A stretch of DNA of 64,000 bases from Cordia subcordata. Its lineage: Eukaryota; Streptophyta; Magnoliopsida; Boraginales; Cordiaceae. Under the pieces are notes generated by a model. That model was not told where the DNA came from and made no database searches. It saw nothing but the letters and a program-made list of their open reading frames with translations. The DNA lies in contig JAPTOF010000015.1 in assembly GCA_028554755.1 (NCBI GenBank), forward strand, positions 12,411,501-12,475,500, in the 5' to 3' direction. Position 1 is the first letter of the stretch. The number at the start of each line of letters is the position of its first letter. Shown here piece after piece: positions 37,781-48,799 of this stretch. A program made the position numbers and the translations under genes.

Positions 37781-40442
37781 AAAAAGAGGATATAGGTTCT
37801 GCTTGTTTTTTTGTTTTTTTGATTTTGATCGACTAGTTCTATTTGTGTGTTTTTTTTTTTCTTTTTTGGTCGTGTCTGGTTCTAGTGTTATGGATGAAGA
37901 TGTGAAGGCTTGGGGTCTTGGTCACTTAGAAAGATAAGAACACCCCAAGCAAATGAAAATTGGTTGCTCTTAGGACAACCGTTGAGAAGTAAAAAAAATT
38001 CTCGTACTACTATTATTTCTAACTATCACCAACCTCTTCCAATAGCAAAGCATTTTGGAACTCTGTTTTCTCAGATTTTCCTTTTTCTTCTACATCTTTG
38101 CTGTTTTCCAGTAATCAACATGTTTCATAAGGTATAAATAAACTCACATAGTATGGATTCTTATATATATATATAGCTTGACAATTGTAATAGCTTAACC
38201 AAGTTTAGGAGTTTAGGTACTAAATATTATAGAAGTTTAACATCCCACTTACTAATTAATATAGTAATATCTCATACCATATCATTACTTAAATGACTTT
38301 GCTTTTCAGTTGAAAGATTTTTATATCTTTTATGATCTGGGAAGGATCTACTCGAAATATTATCATATTATGAGCAAAATCTAACTATTCTAAACTATTA
38401 ATAAGTTATGGTGAAATGTTGATGCTTATAAGTTTGTGATACTATAAGATGATCATCACTCTTTAGCAATTATCTAGTATTATCTAATGATATTAAGCAA
38501 TCTCGTAAGATACAACAATATTTGCTCGTAATCAAATATACCTCAAATCAATATATTTTCATATTTAATATTTCTTCTCAAAGAATATTTTATTCACTTA
38601 TTATATAAATATTTTCAATTAATATAAATTTTTGTCTTCAAAAGTATAATACTATTCATATTTTCCGTTGTTTCTAAATGAATTAAATTATTCATCTTAA
38701 CATACTAATCAAATTTGTACGTCATGAGCTTATATCTATATGTCATAGATGGATACATAAAAAGAAATGCCGATTGATCCAAATGTAGAATCACATAAAC
38801 ATGATTATTTTATATCTTATCATGACACTAGATCTTCCTTAGAGTTAGCTGCATCATTTTCGAGCTAGTCTGTTAAACTTGAACCCTATAAATAACCCTT
38901 CATTCTCCATGTTAAATACAACTCAAAACAGTCTCCTCCTTTGCTCTGTTTAAGATATTCCGTTTTCTATTGCAAAACTGTTGAACGCTTAATATTAAAT
39001 TTTCTTTTGTTGTTCCTGATCCTAATTCAAAACTAGAATAGCTTATTGAATCCTAGGGGATACGCTTACAGTTAGGCAAAATATCTTTAAAGACAGTGTT
39101 CATAACACGCTTTAAGCTATTATTTTATATTGCCGCTATTTAAAATTATTTCGCTCCAAAATTATTGTTGCGTTATTTTTATACTTGTTTTACAGTTATT
39201 ATTTATTTTTGGACTACATTTCCAACAATCCAACACTTATATCATATAATTTCATTACATCTCACATATCTGGGTAATATCAATTAAACTTTTTTTTTTT
39301 TCTAGTTTGGGTATTTAAAATTGACGCTTCCTACTCGTTTGTACTTAGCCATTTACTAAGTACCTACTAAATTTATTTTGGCACTAATTCAACATTTTAT
39401 AATTTTCTTTCTTATCAGGTGATCGAATAATGTCTTTAACTATATCTTTTCTAAATAATATAAGGAAATAAATTATTTTTTCTATCTTAACAACTAATTT
39501 ATTTAACATGCCCCTTAAGTCTTGACCATTCTATTTACATTTGTATAATATACTTATTTTTTAAACATGTATTATATAGTACTGCACTTGTTTCTATTAA
39601 TATTGGTTTTTTACATTTAATATTTGGTACTCATGACAAAGATTGATATTAGATTTTATTTTGTTTTTATTGCCTTCAAAGAGACTAGTTTTATGATAAT
39701 TAATGTTAAATCTATTCGAAATATCAAAAGAATCCAGAAAAATTATCCATGACAACCCAATATTTTTTTTCTCTTTTTGCGAGGGGAGGGAACTACCTAT
39801 GAGACATGAGTTTGAAGTTGCAAAAGTTGCAATTAAGTGTATTTATGTGGAGTTGGCAGTTGCAACAAACTATAATAATTGCATGAAGGAATGAAATTTA
39901 AAACTAACTACACTAATTATACTTATCTTTTCCTCAAATAATTTTTTAAAAATTGCAACTAATCCATTTTACACCAGAAAATTCCAAATTCAGTAGACGC
40001 TTTAGATGATAAGAAGAAACAACAAAACAACAAAATTTATTTATAAAGGAAATGTGTGGAATCCAAGTCTTCATCTTTGATATGTCTTTTGAAAATCAAA
40101 GTGCATGTTAGGATTCATCTTCGCATATGCCCGGAGAAATTAGTCAACATGTGCATTTGTCACGCACCCGCGCTTCATCTCCGGTATACCTAATCTTTTT
40201 GTGCATATTAACTTTATATAACGTTCTACTTTCTGCATCTAAATTTTCTAAAAATTCAAATTTTCTATTCTCTTTTATCATTTTTTGGTAAAATTTGTAT
40301 ATTCATCAATATTAGTGAACTAGTACGTAAATTGCATTGTTTTAGTACATAAATGCACCGCAAATTGGTACGTGTGAACTGGTATGAAGTTTGTACGGAT
40401 TTTGAAAATTTTGGTGACTATGGGTTAAATTTTCTAAAAATG
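37781..40442. other. Long gene-poor stretch with one LTR-like promoter region
   Basis: No gene is recognised. A TATA-type string (CCTATAAATAACCC) at about 38883, followed by a pyrimidine-rich region and later 'tttccaacaatccaaca' near 39222, resembles the layout of an LTR, but no terminal repeat or target duplication could be matched. The rest is AT-rich. Confidence 0.4.
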
Positions 40443-40450
40443 TACATAGC

Positions 40451-41248
40451 CAAGGGCGGAGCCAAAAATTTAATGTTAGGCGAGCAAAGATTAAACATAG
40501 AGGATTGACGATATTAAATACTTTAAATATAAACAAGTGTAAGGTCTAAATCACTATTAAAAGATTATTTGCTAATACTTATGAAGAATTGTATTTGCAA
40601 GAAAATAATATAATATTAGCTAAACGAAATTTTATTGTCTCAATCAATGTTGGGCTTATCTCTCTTTCATATGATAGAATTTATCAATTATCATATTAAT
40701 GTGAATATTTAAACAATTCTTTTTCAATATAGATAACCAAACTATTTGTAATCAAATCATTTTCCATTAAAGCGAAAATTTTGGTTCAATAATTTTAATA
40801 AGAAAAGAACTAGTTCTATAGTTATCATTTAGACACGAAAATTACAAATAAATAACTCTAGTGAGAGAAAATATGAGTTTCTGACTATCATTTAAAAATA
40901 TCTACACCCCAATGCATAAACTATATTAATCTAGGAGTTAAAAGTAAGCTATTGTTTCTAACTATCTTTCAATTTCCTACATTGAATTGTTGCACTAGAT
41001 AACTTTTTTTTAATCGTGATGATTTAGGTACATTAATACTTTATACCTAAATTAAGAATATTTTAATTAATTAGACAAGAAAATTGAAAATAAAAGTTGA
41101 GTTAATGTCATTATATACATAAATTACGAATTTTTTAGTTAATTAAGAAGTTTCATACATATTTCTTAAGAAATAGAAACATAAATTAAAAATTTTTATC
41201 GAGTCCTAGGGGGCCGGGCTCCCCATGTTCCTCTTGCCTCCACTCCCG
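40451..41248. mobile_element. hAT-like non-autonomous element
   Basis: The left end CAAGGGCGGAGCCAAAA and the right end TCTTGCCTCCACTCCCG are imperfect inverted repeats (11 of 17 positions), with the GGGCGGAGCC-type terminus common in plant hAT elements. The 8-bp flanks 'tacatagc' (40443-40450) and 'ttcgtagc' (41249-41256) agree at 6 of 8 positions, fitting an old hAT target duplication. The inside is AT-rich without coding potential. Confidence 0.65.
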
Positions 41249-41351
41249 TTCGTAGCAGCTGAAAGCAAGCGGGAAAAATACGTGTTTATCCTCTAACCAA
41301 TTTGATTCTCACCCAAAGAAAATATTTTCTAGAAGCACTTACGAATATTTA

Positions 41352-41619
41352 TGCTTTGTTTGGGATAAGCTTATTATAAGATACTTACCTTATTGACATG
41401 AAAAATTAATGTTTATTATTTCTTTTTATCTTATAAAATATAAGACATCTCATGACAAATATTATACTTTTATCTTATGAGATATAAGTAATTCATTCTT
41501 TTTTTTATTTTTTACAACTATAAATAAGATATCTTATCACAAGCATCATATAAAAATTCAAAATAAATCAAACTTCTCTATATTAAAAAAAATCTTATAA
41601 CAAGCTTATAACAGAGCGT
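41352..41619. mobile_element. MITE with good terminal inverted repeats
   Basis: The left end contains 'ATAAGCTTATTATAAGAT' and the right end 'AATCTTATAACAAGCTTAT', which are inverted repeats. It is about 270 bp long and internally AT-rich with further TTATAAGAT modules. Related in sequence to the copy at 33842-34109. Confidence 0.7.
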
Positions 41620-42474
41620 AAGTATGCAGGCGAGAATATATTACTATTCCAGTTACAACTTTGTCTTTTTTTTACATATTAAGATTATTTTTCTTTCACT
41701 TAATTATTCTTTATCTTTCCTCAACCTAGAGATGGTACCCTTCACTCACACATCTCTTTTCTTTCCATTGGTGAAGCATTCTTTGCTCTTTACTCCGACT
41801 CTACTTTATGCATTAATTCAATATGCATATACATATACATGTAATTAACAGTTCTAATAATTTAGATTTATTGTATTTGAAATTGTGTATGTAGAGATTA
41901 AATTTGCATTTCATGCTTACCATTCAGAATTGATATGGGTCTACATTTATGCTTGGGAAGAAGCTGATAACAATGCCATTCAATTTCAATATACCTATCA
42001 TTTAGATAACCTTAAAAAAAAATAATAATGACAAAAGATTTTCATGGTCCTTACAAATAGTTAAGATAAAACGGGTGGGGCCCACAAGAAACATGAACTG
42101 CTCCCAGAGTTCACAACGCAGCCCTAGTCCACCTGTGAGATCTAGCTTGGCACACCAGGAGGCCGTAGGACAGCTTTTAGTTGATTAGCTATTCCAATTC
42201 TAAGATAGTCATGTAAATTAACTTATGAATATTACATTTTCTCATAGTAGACGTCTATAAAATACCGACACTCTCCAAAGGTCGTGTAGCTCATCCATGC
42301 TTCACAGGTGGAGGCCCATGCTCCATCTCATCTACTGGCATAATGTCTGCAAATACACAACTTCCCATATATGCTTGCGACAAGAGCAGACTAGTTTTAA
42401 CATGTTGAAGTGGAGAAAGTTAGTTATCTACATATATCTATACATATTCTCTCCCCATCAAGACTAAGTAAGGG
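41620..42474. other. Intergenic sequence downstream of the PPR gene
   Basis: No gene seen. The less AT-rich stretch at 42060-42180 has no supported open frame. The part nearest 42474 presumably includes the 3' UTR of the PPR gene on the minus strand. Confidence 0.4.
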
Positions 42475-44454
42475 TCAATGCATTAAGAATAAATTAAAGA
42501 TTTCCTGTTCAATGGAAGACGAATCTAGCTCGTCTTTCAATTGCAAACTTAAGCCATGTAATGCTTCATATATGAGAAAGCTCTCTGGATGAGAACAATC
42601 TTCAACTGTAAAGGTACAACTCTTCCCGTTCACTTGAATGAGGCTTTGTCCAGGAAATTTAGTCACTTTATTGTGTTTCATTTTCGCTCGTATTGCAGCA
42701 ACACCGTCCCACCTTCCTGCCGATGCATATATGTTGGCCATTTCAACATAAGGAGCAGCACTGTTCGGCTCTATTTCAAGGAGACTCTGTGCTGCATACT
42801 CACCAACCTCTACATTGCGGTGAATCTTGCAAGCGCTAAGTAAAGATCCCCAAATGCCAGCATCGGGCTTGACGGGCATATTCTGAATGAACTTCAATGC
42901 TTCCATTAGCTTTCCTTGACGGCCGAGGAGATCAGCCATACAAGCATAGTGATTCAAGCTAGGTTCAATTTTATAGGCTTTGGTCATCATATCAAAATAT
43001 TCTTGCCCTTTGTCCACAAGTCCTGTGTGAGCGCAAGCTTGAATAACAGCAAGAAATGTTACTTGATTTGGTTTTAGACCCAACTCCAGCATCCAATGGA
43101 AATGGTCCAGGGCTTCTTTACATGCTCCATTAAGTGCATACCCTGCAACCATAGTTGTCCAGGAGACAACTGTCCTCTCAGGCATGGTATGAAAGAGTTC
43201 CTGAGCGTCCTTTATACTTCCACATTTTACATACATGTCTAATAAAGCATTACAAACCATAACATTGTGCTTTAATCCCTTCGAAAAAGCATAGTTTTCA
43301 AGCCATCTCCCGATCTCAAGAGCTCCGGTTTGACCACAAGCCGAAACTAAACAAACCACGGTAACCAAGTCAGGTTTCTCAGCGGCTAACTCCATAGCAT
43401 GAAACAGAGACAACGCCTCCTCCAAATTGCCGTTTTCACAGTACCCACCGATCATAGCTGTCCATGAAACACAGGTCTTCTCCATCATGTTATCAAAGAC
43501 TTGTCTTGCTGAATTTAGATCTCCACATTTGGAATACATAGAAATAAGGGTATTAAGAACTGAAACATCTAAATCACAACCTAGTTGAATTCCATGAGAA
43601 TGGATCAACTTTCCAACAAATAAATCTTCCCGCTGCACAAATGAGGCAAGCAAGTTAAGAATAGTACTCAAGTCAGGCTTAAAACCATGAACAACCATCC
43701 TTCGGTATATCCCTACAGCCTTGCGCGATTCCTTTACATCAGCACATCCTGCAATCACAGAATTCCAAGACACGACAGTCAACAGCTCGAAATCAATCCC
43801 ATCAAACACCATCTCAGCCATTCCTAAATCACCGCATTTGGCATATGCAGCAATCCAAGTGTTAGCAACCCAAACATCGGCATCAAACCCGACCCGAATC
43901 CCAAAACAATGAACCGTACTCAGTGATCTAGCGTCCCCAACAGCAGAGGCTAACTGTGACAACCCCATAACTGTAACTGAATCAGGCCTAATCCCATCAA
44001 CCCTCATTCGATTAAACAACAACGAAACATCGTCGAAAACTGCCATTTGCACAAAACCCATAAGTATAGCATTCCAAGAAGCAACATCTCTGTCAACCAT
44101 TTCATCGAACACATCGTAAGCATAGATCAAATGGCTGCACTTGACATACATATCAACCAACGCCGTCTGCACATATTTATCGAAAATGAAAGGCGATTTC
44201 ACGACATGGGTGTGGACAATTTGGGAGTATCTGAGGTTTGAGAGCTTTGCGCATGATTTTGCTATGAAGGGAAAGGTTAAGTGGTTGGGTTTTAGAAAGG
44301 GGTTTTGGTGCTTCTTCATTTGGCGGAAGAGTGAAAGAGCTTTTTGGGGTTGGCCATGGTTCACTGCTTCTCTGATGCTGGTGTTCCATAGCGCAGTTGT
44401 GTCTGAAAGATTTGAAAAACGGTTGGTGATTGGCGTAACGGTCGATTTTAGCAT
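42475..44454 (-). CDS. Pentatricopeptide repeat protein, PLS/E type, At4g19191-like
   Basis: A single uninterrupted exon of 659 codons. The N-terminus (SDTTALWNTSIREAVNHGQP) and the conserved repeats match the Arabidopsis mitochondrial PPR protein At4g19191 along its length. PPR motifs of P, L and S type run from about residue 55 to 560; typical examples are VVSWNSVIAGCADVKESRKA and TCVSWTAMIGGYCENGNLEE. A C-terminal E-type region follows (KPDAGIWGSLLSACKIHRNV and EPNSAAPYVEMANIYASAGR). There is no DYW deaminase domain. Such proteins bind organellar RNA base by base and act in editing or splicing, often by recruiting a deaminase partner. The basic Ser/Thr-rich start fits mitochondrial import. 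The target RNA cannot be read from the sequence. Confidence 0.93.
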   Translation of the reverse strand: MLKSTVTPITNRFSNLSDTTALWNTSIREAVNHGQPQKALSLFRQMKKHQNPFLKPNHLTFPFIAKSCAKLSNLRYSQIVHTHVVKSPFIFDKYVQTALVDMYVKCSHLIYAYDVFDEMVDRDVASWNAILMGFVQMAVFDDVSLLFNRMRVDGIRPDSVTVMGLSQLASAVGDARSLSTVHCFGIRVGFDADVWVANTWIAAYAKCGDLGMAEMVFDGIDFELLTVVSWNSVIAGCADVKESRKAVGIYRRMVVHGFKPDLSTILNLLASFVQREDLFVGKLIHSHGIQLGCDLDVSVLNTLISMYSKCGDLNSARQVFDNMMEKTCVSWTAMIGGYCENGNLEEALSLFHAMELAAEKPDLVTVVCLVSACGQTGALEIGRWLENYAFSKGLKHNVMVCNALLDMYVKCGSIKDAQELFHTMPERTVVSWTTMVAGYALNGACKEALDHFHWMLELGLKPNQVTFLAVIQACAHTGLVDKGQEYFDMMTKAYKIEPSLNHYACMADLLGRQGKLMEALKFIQNMPVKPDAGIWGSLLSACKIHRNVEVGEYAAQSLLEIEPNSAAPYVEMANIYASAGRWDGVAAIRAKMKHNKVTKFPGQSLIQVNGKSCTFTVEDCSHPESFLIYEALHGLSLQLKDELDSSSIEQEIFNLFLMH

Positions 44455-44479
44455 AGCTCATCCTCTTGGCTCTTAACAC

Positions 44480-45100
44480 TAATGCTGAAAATATTTTTTT
44501 TATTAAAGAAACTTTAATTAGAAATAGGGAAAAATATTATTCTGTGATCGAGAGAAAAGAAAATATTTTTTAAATAATAACTTTCTCTGTTACTCCACCC
44601 ACCCTACCTCCTCTACGCCCCCATCAAACCCCTTAAAATCGAAAATTTAGAGGGAAAAAAACTTAAAAGTGCCAGATATTAAAAAAAGAAATAAAGAAAA
44701 TAAAATATGAAGAGATTAAAAAAAATTTAAAATTTGAAAATAACTAGAATTTAAAATTAAAAATTGAAAAATTAGAATATTTTTAAATTTTTTTAAAAAT
44801 AGAAACAAAAAATTAGAATTAAAGTTAAATTTTTAAAAATTAAAAAAAGTTTATTTAAAATTCTAAATTAAAATAATTATTTTAAATTATTTATTTTTGT
44901 CTCATTTAAACAATATATTTCTAATAGCAGGATGTATTTTATGTATAAGAATTTCTTATTAAAAATGTTTTCCAAGTGTGATTACCAAATATTAGAAAAT
45001 ATTTTTAAGTATGACAGCTAAATACCATAAAATATTTTTAAAATAATATTTTTCCCTAAAAAATTATTTTACTACAAACAAACAGAGCCTAATTAAAGAG
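44480..45100. mobile_element. Degenerate MITE upstream of the PPR gene
   Basis: The left end 'ctttaattagaaataggg' plus 'aaaaatattattct' and the right end 'aataatatttttccct' plus 'agcctaattaaag' are inverted. The left terminus has lost an internal piece. It lies directly against the 5' side of the PPR gene, so it may form part of its promoter or 5' UTR. AT-rich, with no reading frame. Confidence 0.5.
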
Positions 45101-45442
45101 AGTCATCCTATTTTCCAAAAATAAAAAGGTCATCCCATGTTACAAGTACTATTTTGTGAGGGAAGAGTGGTAATTTTACATATACATTATTTATTATTGT
45201 TTAAACTTCTTCCTTTGTTTTTCCAACCAAAACCATTAACCCCTTTTTCTCAATTGTATAAAAAGAAGTATCATGTGAATCATACTATTCATCCAGTGTA
45301 TGCCATGCAAACTTTATAATTTTAATCTACCAAAATATATGCTCTCTCTTTTTCTCTCACTTCTTCGTTATCACTTCCTTCAGTTTTTACCTAAAGCACT
45401 TGGTTCACAGAATTAAGTTTTTGTAGGACACTATATTTCAGG
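45101..45442. other. Intergenic sequence left of the TRIM
   Basis: A CT-rich tract at 45340-45385 is the only notable feature. No gene is supported. Confidence 0.4.
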
Positions 45443-45703
45443 TATTAACACAATAAATAAATAAATCAATATCCTATCTATAAGTATATGTTTTTAAATG
45501 AGGTAGTAACTCTAAGATGGTATCAGAGCCTAGAAGCTAAACGGCACAAGTTCGATCCTTACTGCCATCCATTTAATTAAATTTTCACGTGCAAGCTCTA
45601 AACAAATTAAACCACACGTGAAGGGGCGTGTTAACAAAATAAATAAATAAACCAATATCCTCTCTATAAGTTTAAGCTTTTAGATGAGATGGTAACTCTA
45701 AGA
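45443..45703 (+). mobile_element. TRIM (terminal-repeat retrotransposon in miniature), complete
   Basis: This is a 261-bp element with two 75-bp direct terminal repeats at 45443-45517 and 45629-45703; both contain 'AATAAATAAATAAA', 'CAATATCCT' and 'TGGTAACTCTAAGA' or close forms. Immediately after the first repeat is an initiator-Met tRNA primer-binding site, TGGTATCAGAGCC (45518-45530). A purine tract, GTGAAGGGGCG (about 45618-45628), precedes the second repeat. Flanks TCAGG (45438-45442) and CCAGG (45704-45708) differ at one base and fit an old 5-bp target duplication. It has no coding capacity and depends on proteins of another element. Confidence 0.88.
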
Positions 45704-45708
45704 CCAGG

Positions 45709-46202
45709 ATCCTCAAGAAATTTTGTAGTTATCCATGGTATGTTTGTGTTTTGTTTATAATTGTTGCACATTTTGTGTTTTGAGCTTACGTTACATTTTA
45801 TTAGTCAAATATTTGTGAGAAAACAAGACTTTTTCATTTTTCGGTTCTGTTTTGCTCACACATCAGTGAATTGACTTAAAGAAAAAAATACACAAGACTC
45901 CTTTTCAGTTTTGGCAACCAAGAAATCTTCTTCTTGAGCTGTTGTCGGTCTGTGATGTGCTGAGTTTAGTTTGTTTCCCACAATTACAATCTTCTGCTAT
46001 AGACCAATTTCGGGTTAAGGCAAGAACGTATTCGGTCTTCCAAGCGAAAGTAAAAACAGAAAGTCAAAGCTTTTGAAAGCGAAAGTTGGCAGTTGAGATG
46101 GTAATAGTTTCATCTAGTAAGAATGAAAACGTAAATTTGAATTTTGAGAAACGTGCTTGTTAGGAAGGTTTTTCCTTCACCCTCTTAATCCGATAAGAAT
46201 TA
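45709..46202. other. Intergenic sequence
   Basis: No gene or known repeat recognised between the TRIM and the interlocked foldback elements. Confidence 0.45.
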
Positions 46203-46826
46203 GAGGGTGCTTGGATTGGCTTATTGAAAACTCCTTAAAATATTTTTGGTTTTAAGCAACTTTTTTTTTTATTTTCGATTTTAAGTAGTGACATGTTTGC
46301 ATAAAAGTTAAAGTTACGAAAATAAATATTTTCATATTTGGTTAAAATCAATTAAGAGGGTGTTTGGTTTGGCTTTTTTTTTTTGTTAAACCTGCTTAAA
46401 GTCCAATTTAAGTTAATAGAAAGATTTGTTTTAATTTAAAAAAAATATTTTTTTTAAATGGCTTTAAGCAAAAAGTAAAAAATTGCCTATCCCTAGCTTC
46501 AGTGTTTTATAGCTTTAAACACTTTAAAAAGAAAACAAGTTTGATCAAATTATTTACTATTTTATCCTTATTTTTTATCTTTATTACCAAAATATCTTTA
46601 TTCTTTTATATTATACTTATGATTTTAAATTTTATTGTCATGTTCTTAATAGTTATTTTAACAATCTAAATCACTTTTTAACCCATTTTAACCAAACAAA
46701 TAAATACTTATTTTATAACTAGAACTTTTATTCAAACACGTAACTACTTAAAATCGAATATAAAAAAACGCTTAAAATTAAAAGTATTTTAAGTAGTTTT
46801 TTTAAAAAACCAATCCAAACACTCTC
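46203..46826. mobile_element. MITE arms A and A' (PIF/Harbinger-like termini)
   Basis: The left arm (46203-46351) starts GAGGGTGCTTGGATTGG. An inverted partner arm (about 46680-46826) ends CCAATCCAAACACTCTC. Over about 150 bp the arms are inverted copies, including 'cgattttaagtagt' with its complement and 'ggttaaaat'. TTA precedes the left end and TAA follows the right. The B arm of another element lies between the two arms. Confidence 0.75.
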
Positions 46827-47139
46827 TAAAAGTAACTTATATTATTAAAATAACTATTAAGGACATGAAAATATAATTTAAAAAATAAAAAGATAAAAAA
46901 ATAAAGACATTTAAGTAATAAAAATAAAAAAATAAGAATAAAATAGTAAATGTATTGGTCAAACTTTTTTTTTAATGCTTAAAGCCTTAAAAGCAGACGG
47001 GTGGTAAGTTTTTAAATTTTTATTTAGAACTATTTAAAAAAAATACTCTTTTAATTAAAACAAATACTTCTATTAGTTTAAATTTGGCTTTAAATAGATT
47101 TAACCAAAAAAAAAAAAAAAAGCCAAACCAGACACTCTC
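46356..47139. mobile_element. Foldback MITE with arms B and B'
   Basis: The left arm (46356-46685) starts GAGGGTGTTTGGTTTGGC. The right arm (about 46837-47139) ends GCCAAACCAGACACTCTC. The arms are inverted copies over about 300 bp, including 'gtcatgttcttaatagttat', 'tttactattttatcctta' and 'ttaaatggctttaagca' in diverged form. TTAA occurs at both edges (46352-46355 and 47140-47143). The A' arm of the neighbouring element occupies its loop. No coding capacity. Confidence 0.78.
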
Positions 47140-47143
47140 TTAA

Positions 47144-47838
47144 TCTCAAGTTCAATATAATTTGGATATGTCTTAGCTCAAAATTTAAAAAAAAAAAAAT
47201 GTGAAACCTCTATCTGACCATGCCCGATGCAATTGAATGTCTTTGTCAATTTTACCCTTCATTTGTCAAGGTATTTACACGCATGTGCGTCAGCCACGTG
47301 CATTCAAACCCTCTTTTTGGACGGATGTGGAAGTACAGGAGTAAGACTAACAATCATTTACCCTTTCTTTATGTATGCAAGTGCTGTACTCGCAATAAAA
47401 TTTAGCAAACATATAAAAAGAAATTCAAAAACCTATATCTTCATTAATTAATAATTTTTCCTCCAAATGGAGCTATTGAGCACTAAATCATACAATTATA
47501 AAATTGTAAATAAATTCAGAAAAGGGGGGAAAAAAAGGAAATATAACTGTGACCACCACAATGTTTTTGTTTCAGTCGCTCCTCGCAAGTCGAATGTCTT
47601 GTCTTAACTCAGCAAGTTTAATGTGATAAAAGGACTTAAGGCACGGTCAGCTGCATGATTCAATATTTTTAAACATTAAATAGTTCTTAACTCAAAGATT
47701 AAGACGGCCCAAAAGACAAATGTTCATCTATTATATTTTCATGATAAACGTAAAGAAATATATTTAAAGCCTAACTGACTCTTCTTTTGCTGCTTATAAG
47801 CACCTAAAGAAAAACACCTCCTCACAGCTTATAAACCC
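47144..47838. other. Intergenic sequence
   Basis: No gene supported. A (A)n tract lies at about 47188-47199 and a G/A tract near 47522-47545. Confidence 0.4.
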
Positions 47839-48358
47839 AAAATCAGAGTTAGAGGCAAACGTTCGGTTTAACTGAACCAAAATAAAATTTTTGAAATTTT
47901 AAAAATTGATAATCAAAACCGAACCAAACTATATTAATAACCAAAATTATTTAACCGAACTTTTTTTATTCGATTTCGGTTATAACCGAAATAACCAAAT
48001 TATTTTCAAAATCATATATTATTCAAAACTAATTCAAAAAACTAAATTTCTTTATAATTGTAGTAATCAAATTCCAATATCTATCATAAAAATTTACATT
48101 ATGCATATAAGAATAATATAAACTTATAAATATACATGAATGTAAACTTGAAAAATAATAACTATATAAAAAAATTTAATGAAAATATTCAATTATTAAC
48201 CAAAATTTTAGAGAAATAACTAAAACTGAATCAAAAATCAATTTTTAACATTTTTAGTAACCTAAACCAAACCGACCCCAAAAGTTACCGAACCAAATTT
48301 TATATTTCGATTAAATTCAATTCAGCTATTCGGTTATAACCGAATAATGCGCACCCTT
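47839..48358. mobile_element. MITE-like element rich in CGGTT/AACCG palindromes
   Basis: Both ends carry imperfectly inverted forms of a CGGTTATAACCGAA-type motif: 'ttcggtttaactgaacc' on the left, and 'ttcggttataaccgaa' followed by 'atgcgcaccct' on the right. The same palindrome recurs inside near 47970. About 500 bp, AT-rich, non-coding. Confidence 0.55.
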
Positions 48359-48799
48359 AGTCCGAGTAAGATTTGTTTGAGAAAGTTCACAAAGAAAAAG
48401 GTACAAGTCAAATTGACATCAAATCAAAAAGGGCCCCGTCATTATTTTTCTTCTTTTACTTTTCCACAACTGTTTAAATCAGCGCATCATAAATTCATTA
48501 CTGTTTCCAAATCCCCTCGATGGCCATGTATGGAAAAGGAAAAAACAGAGAAGACTATCCAAATCAACTATACACCAGACATTCATAATAATATTACCCA
48601 GCTTACCTTAAACTTTGTAATTCAAATTTCAAAATTACCAACACAAACATCCACCTGAAGGCGATAATCTATTCGACTCAATCATACAAGTCATGCATCT
48701 ACACCACTATACTACAAATTCAAGAACATCTAAACAGACACTGAAAAATAAATGTTCTGACCAAATGTTCCTATGTTTCGACTTCCGTTCCAGACCCAT

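Noticed and set aside
38880..39232. Possible solo LTR with TATA box and ACA-type end
   Set aside because: I could not find a TG start paired with a matching 5-bp target duplication, so it is only mentioned in the intergenic entry.
42589..44476. Open frames antisense to the PPR gene
   Set aside because: They are short, without family resemblance, and lie within a fully supported coding exon on the other strand.
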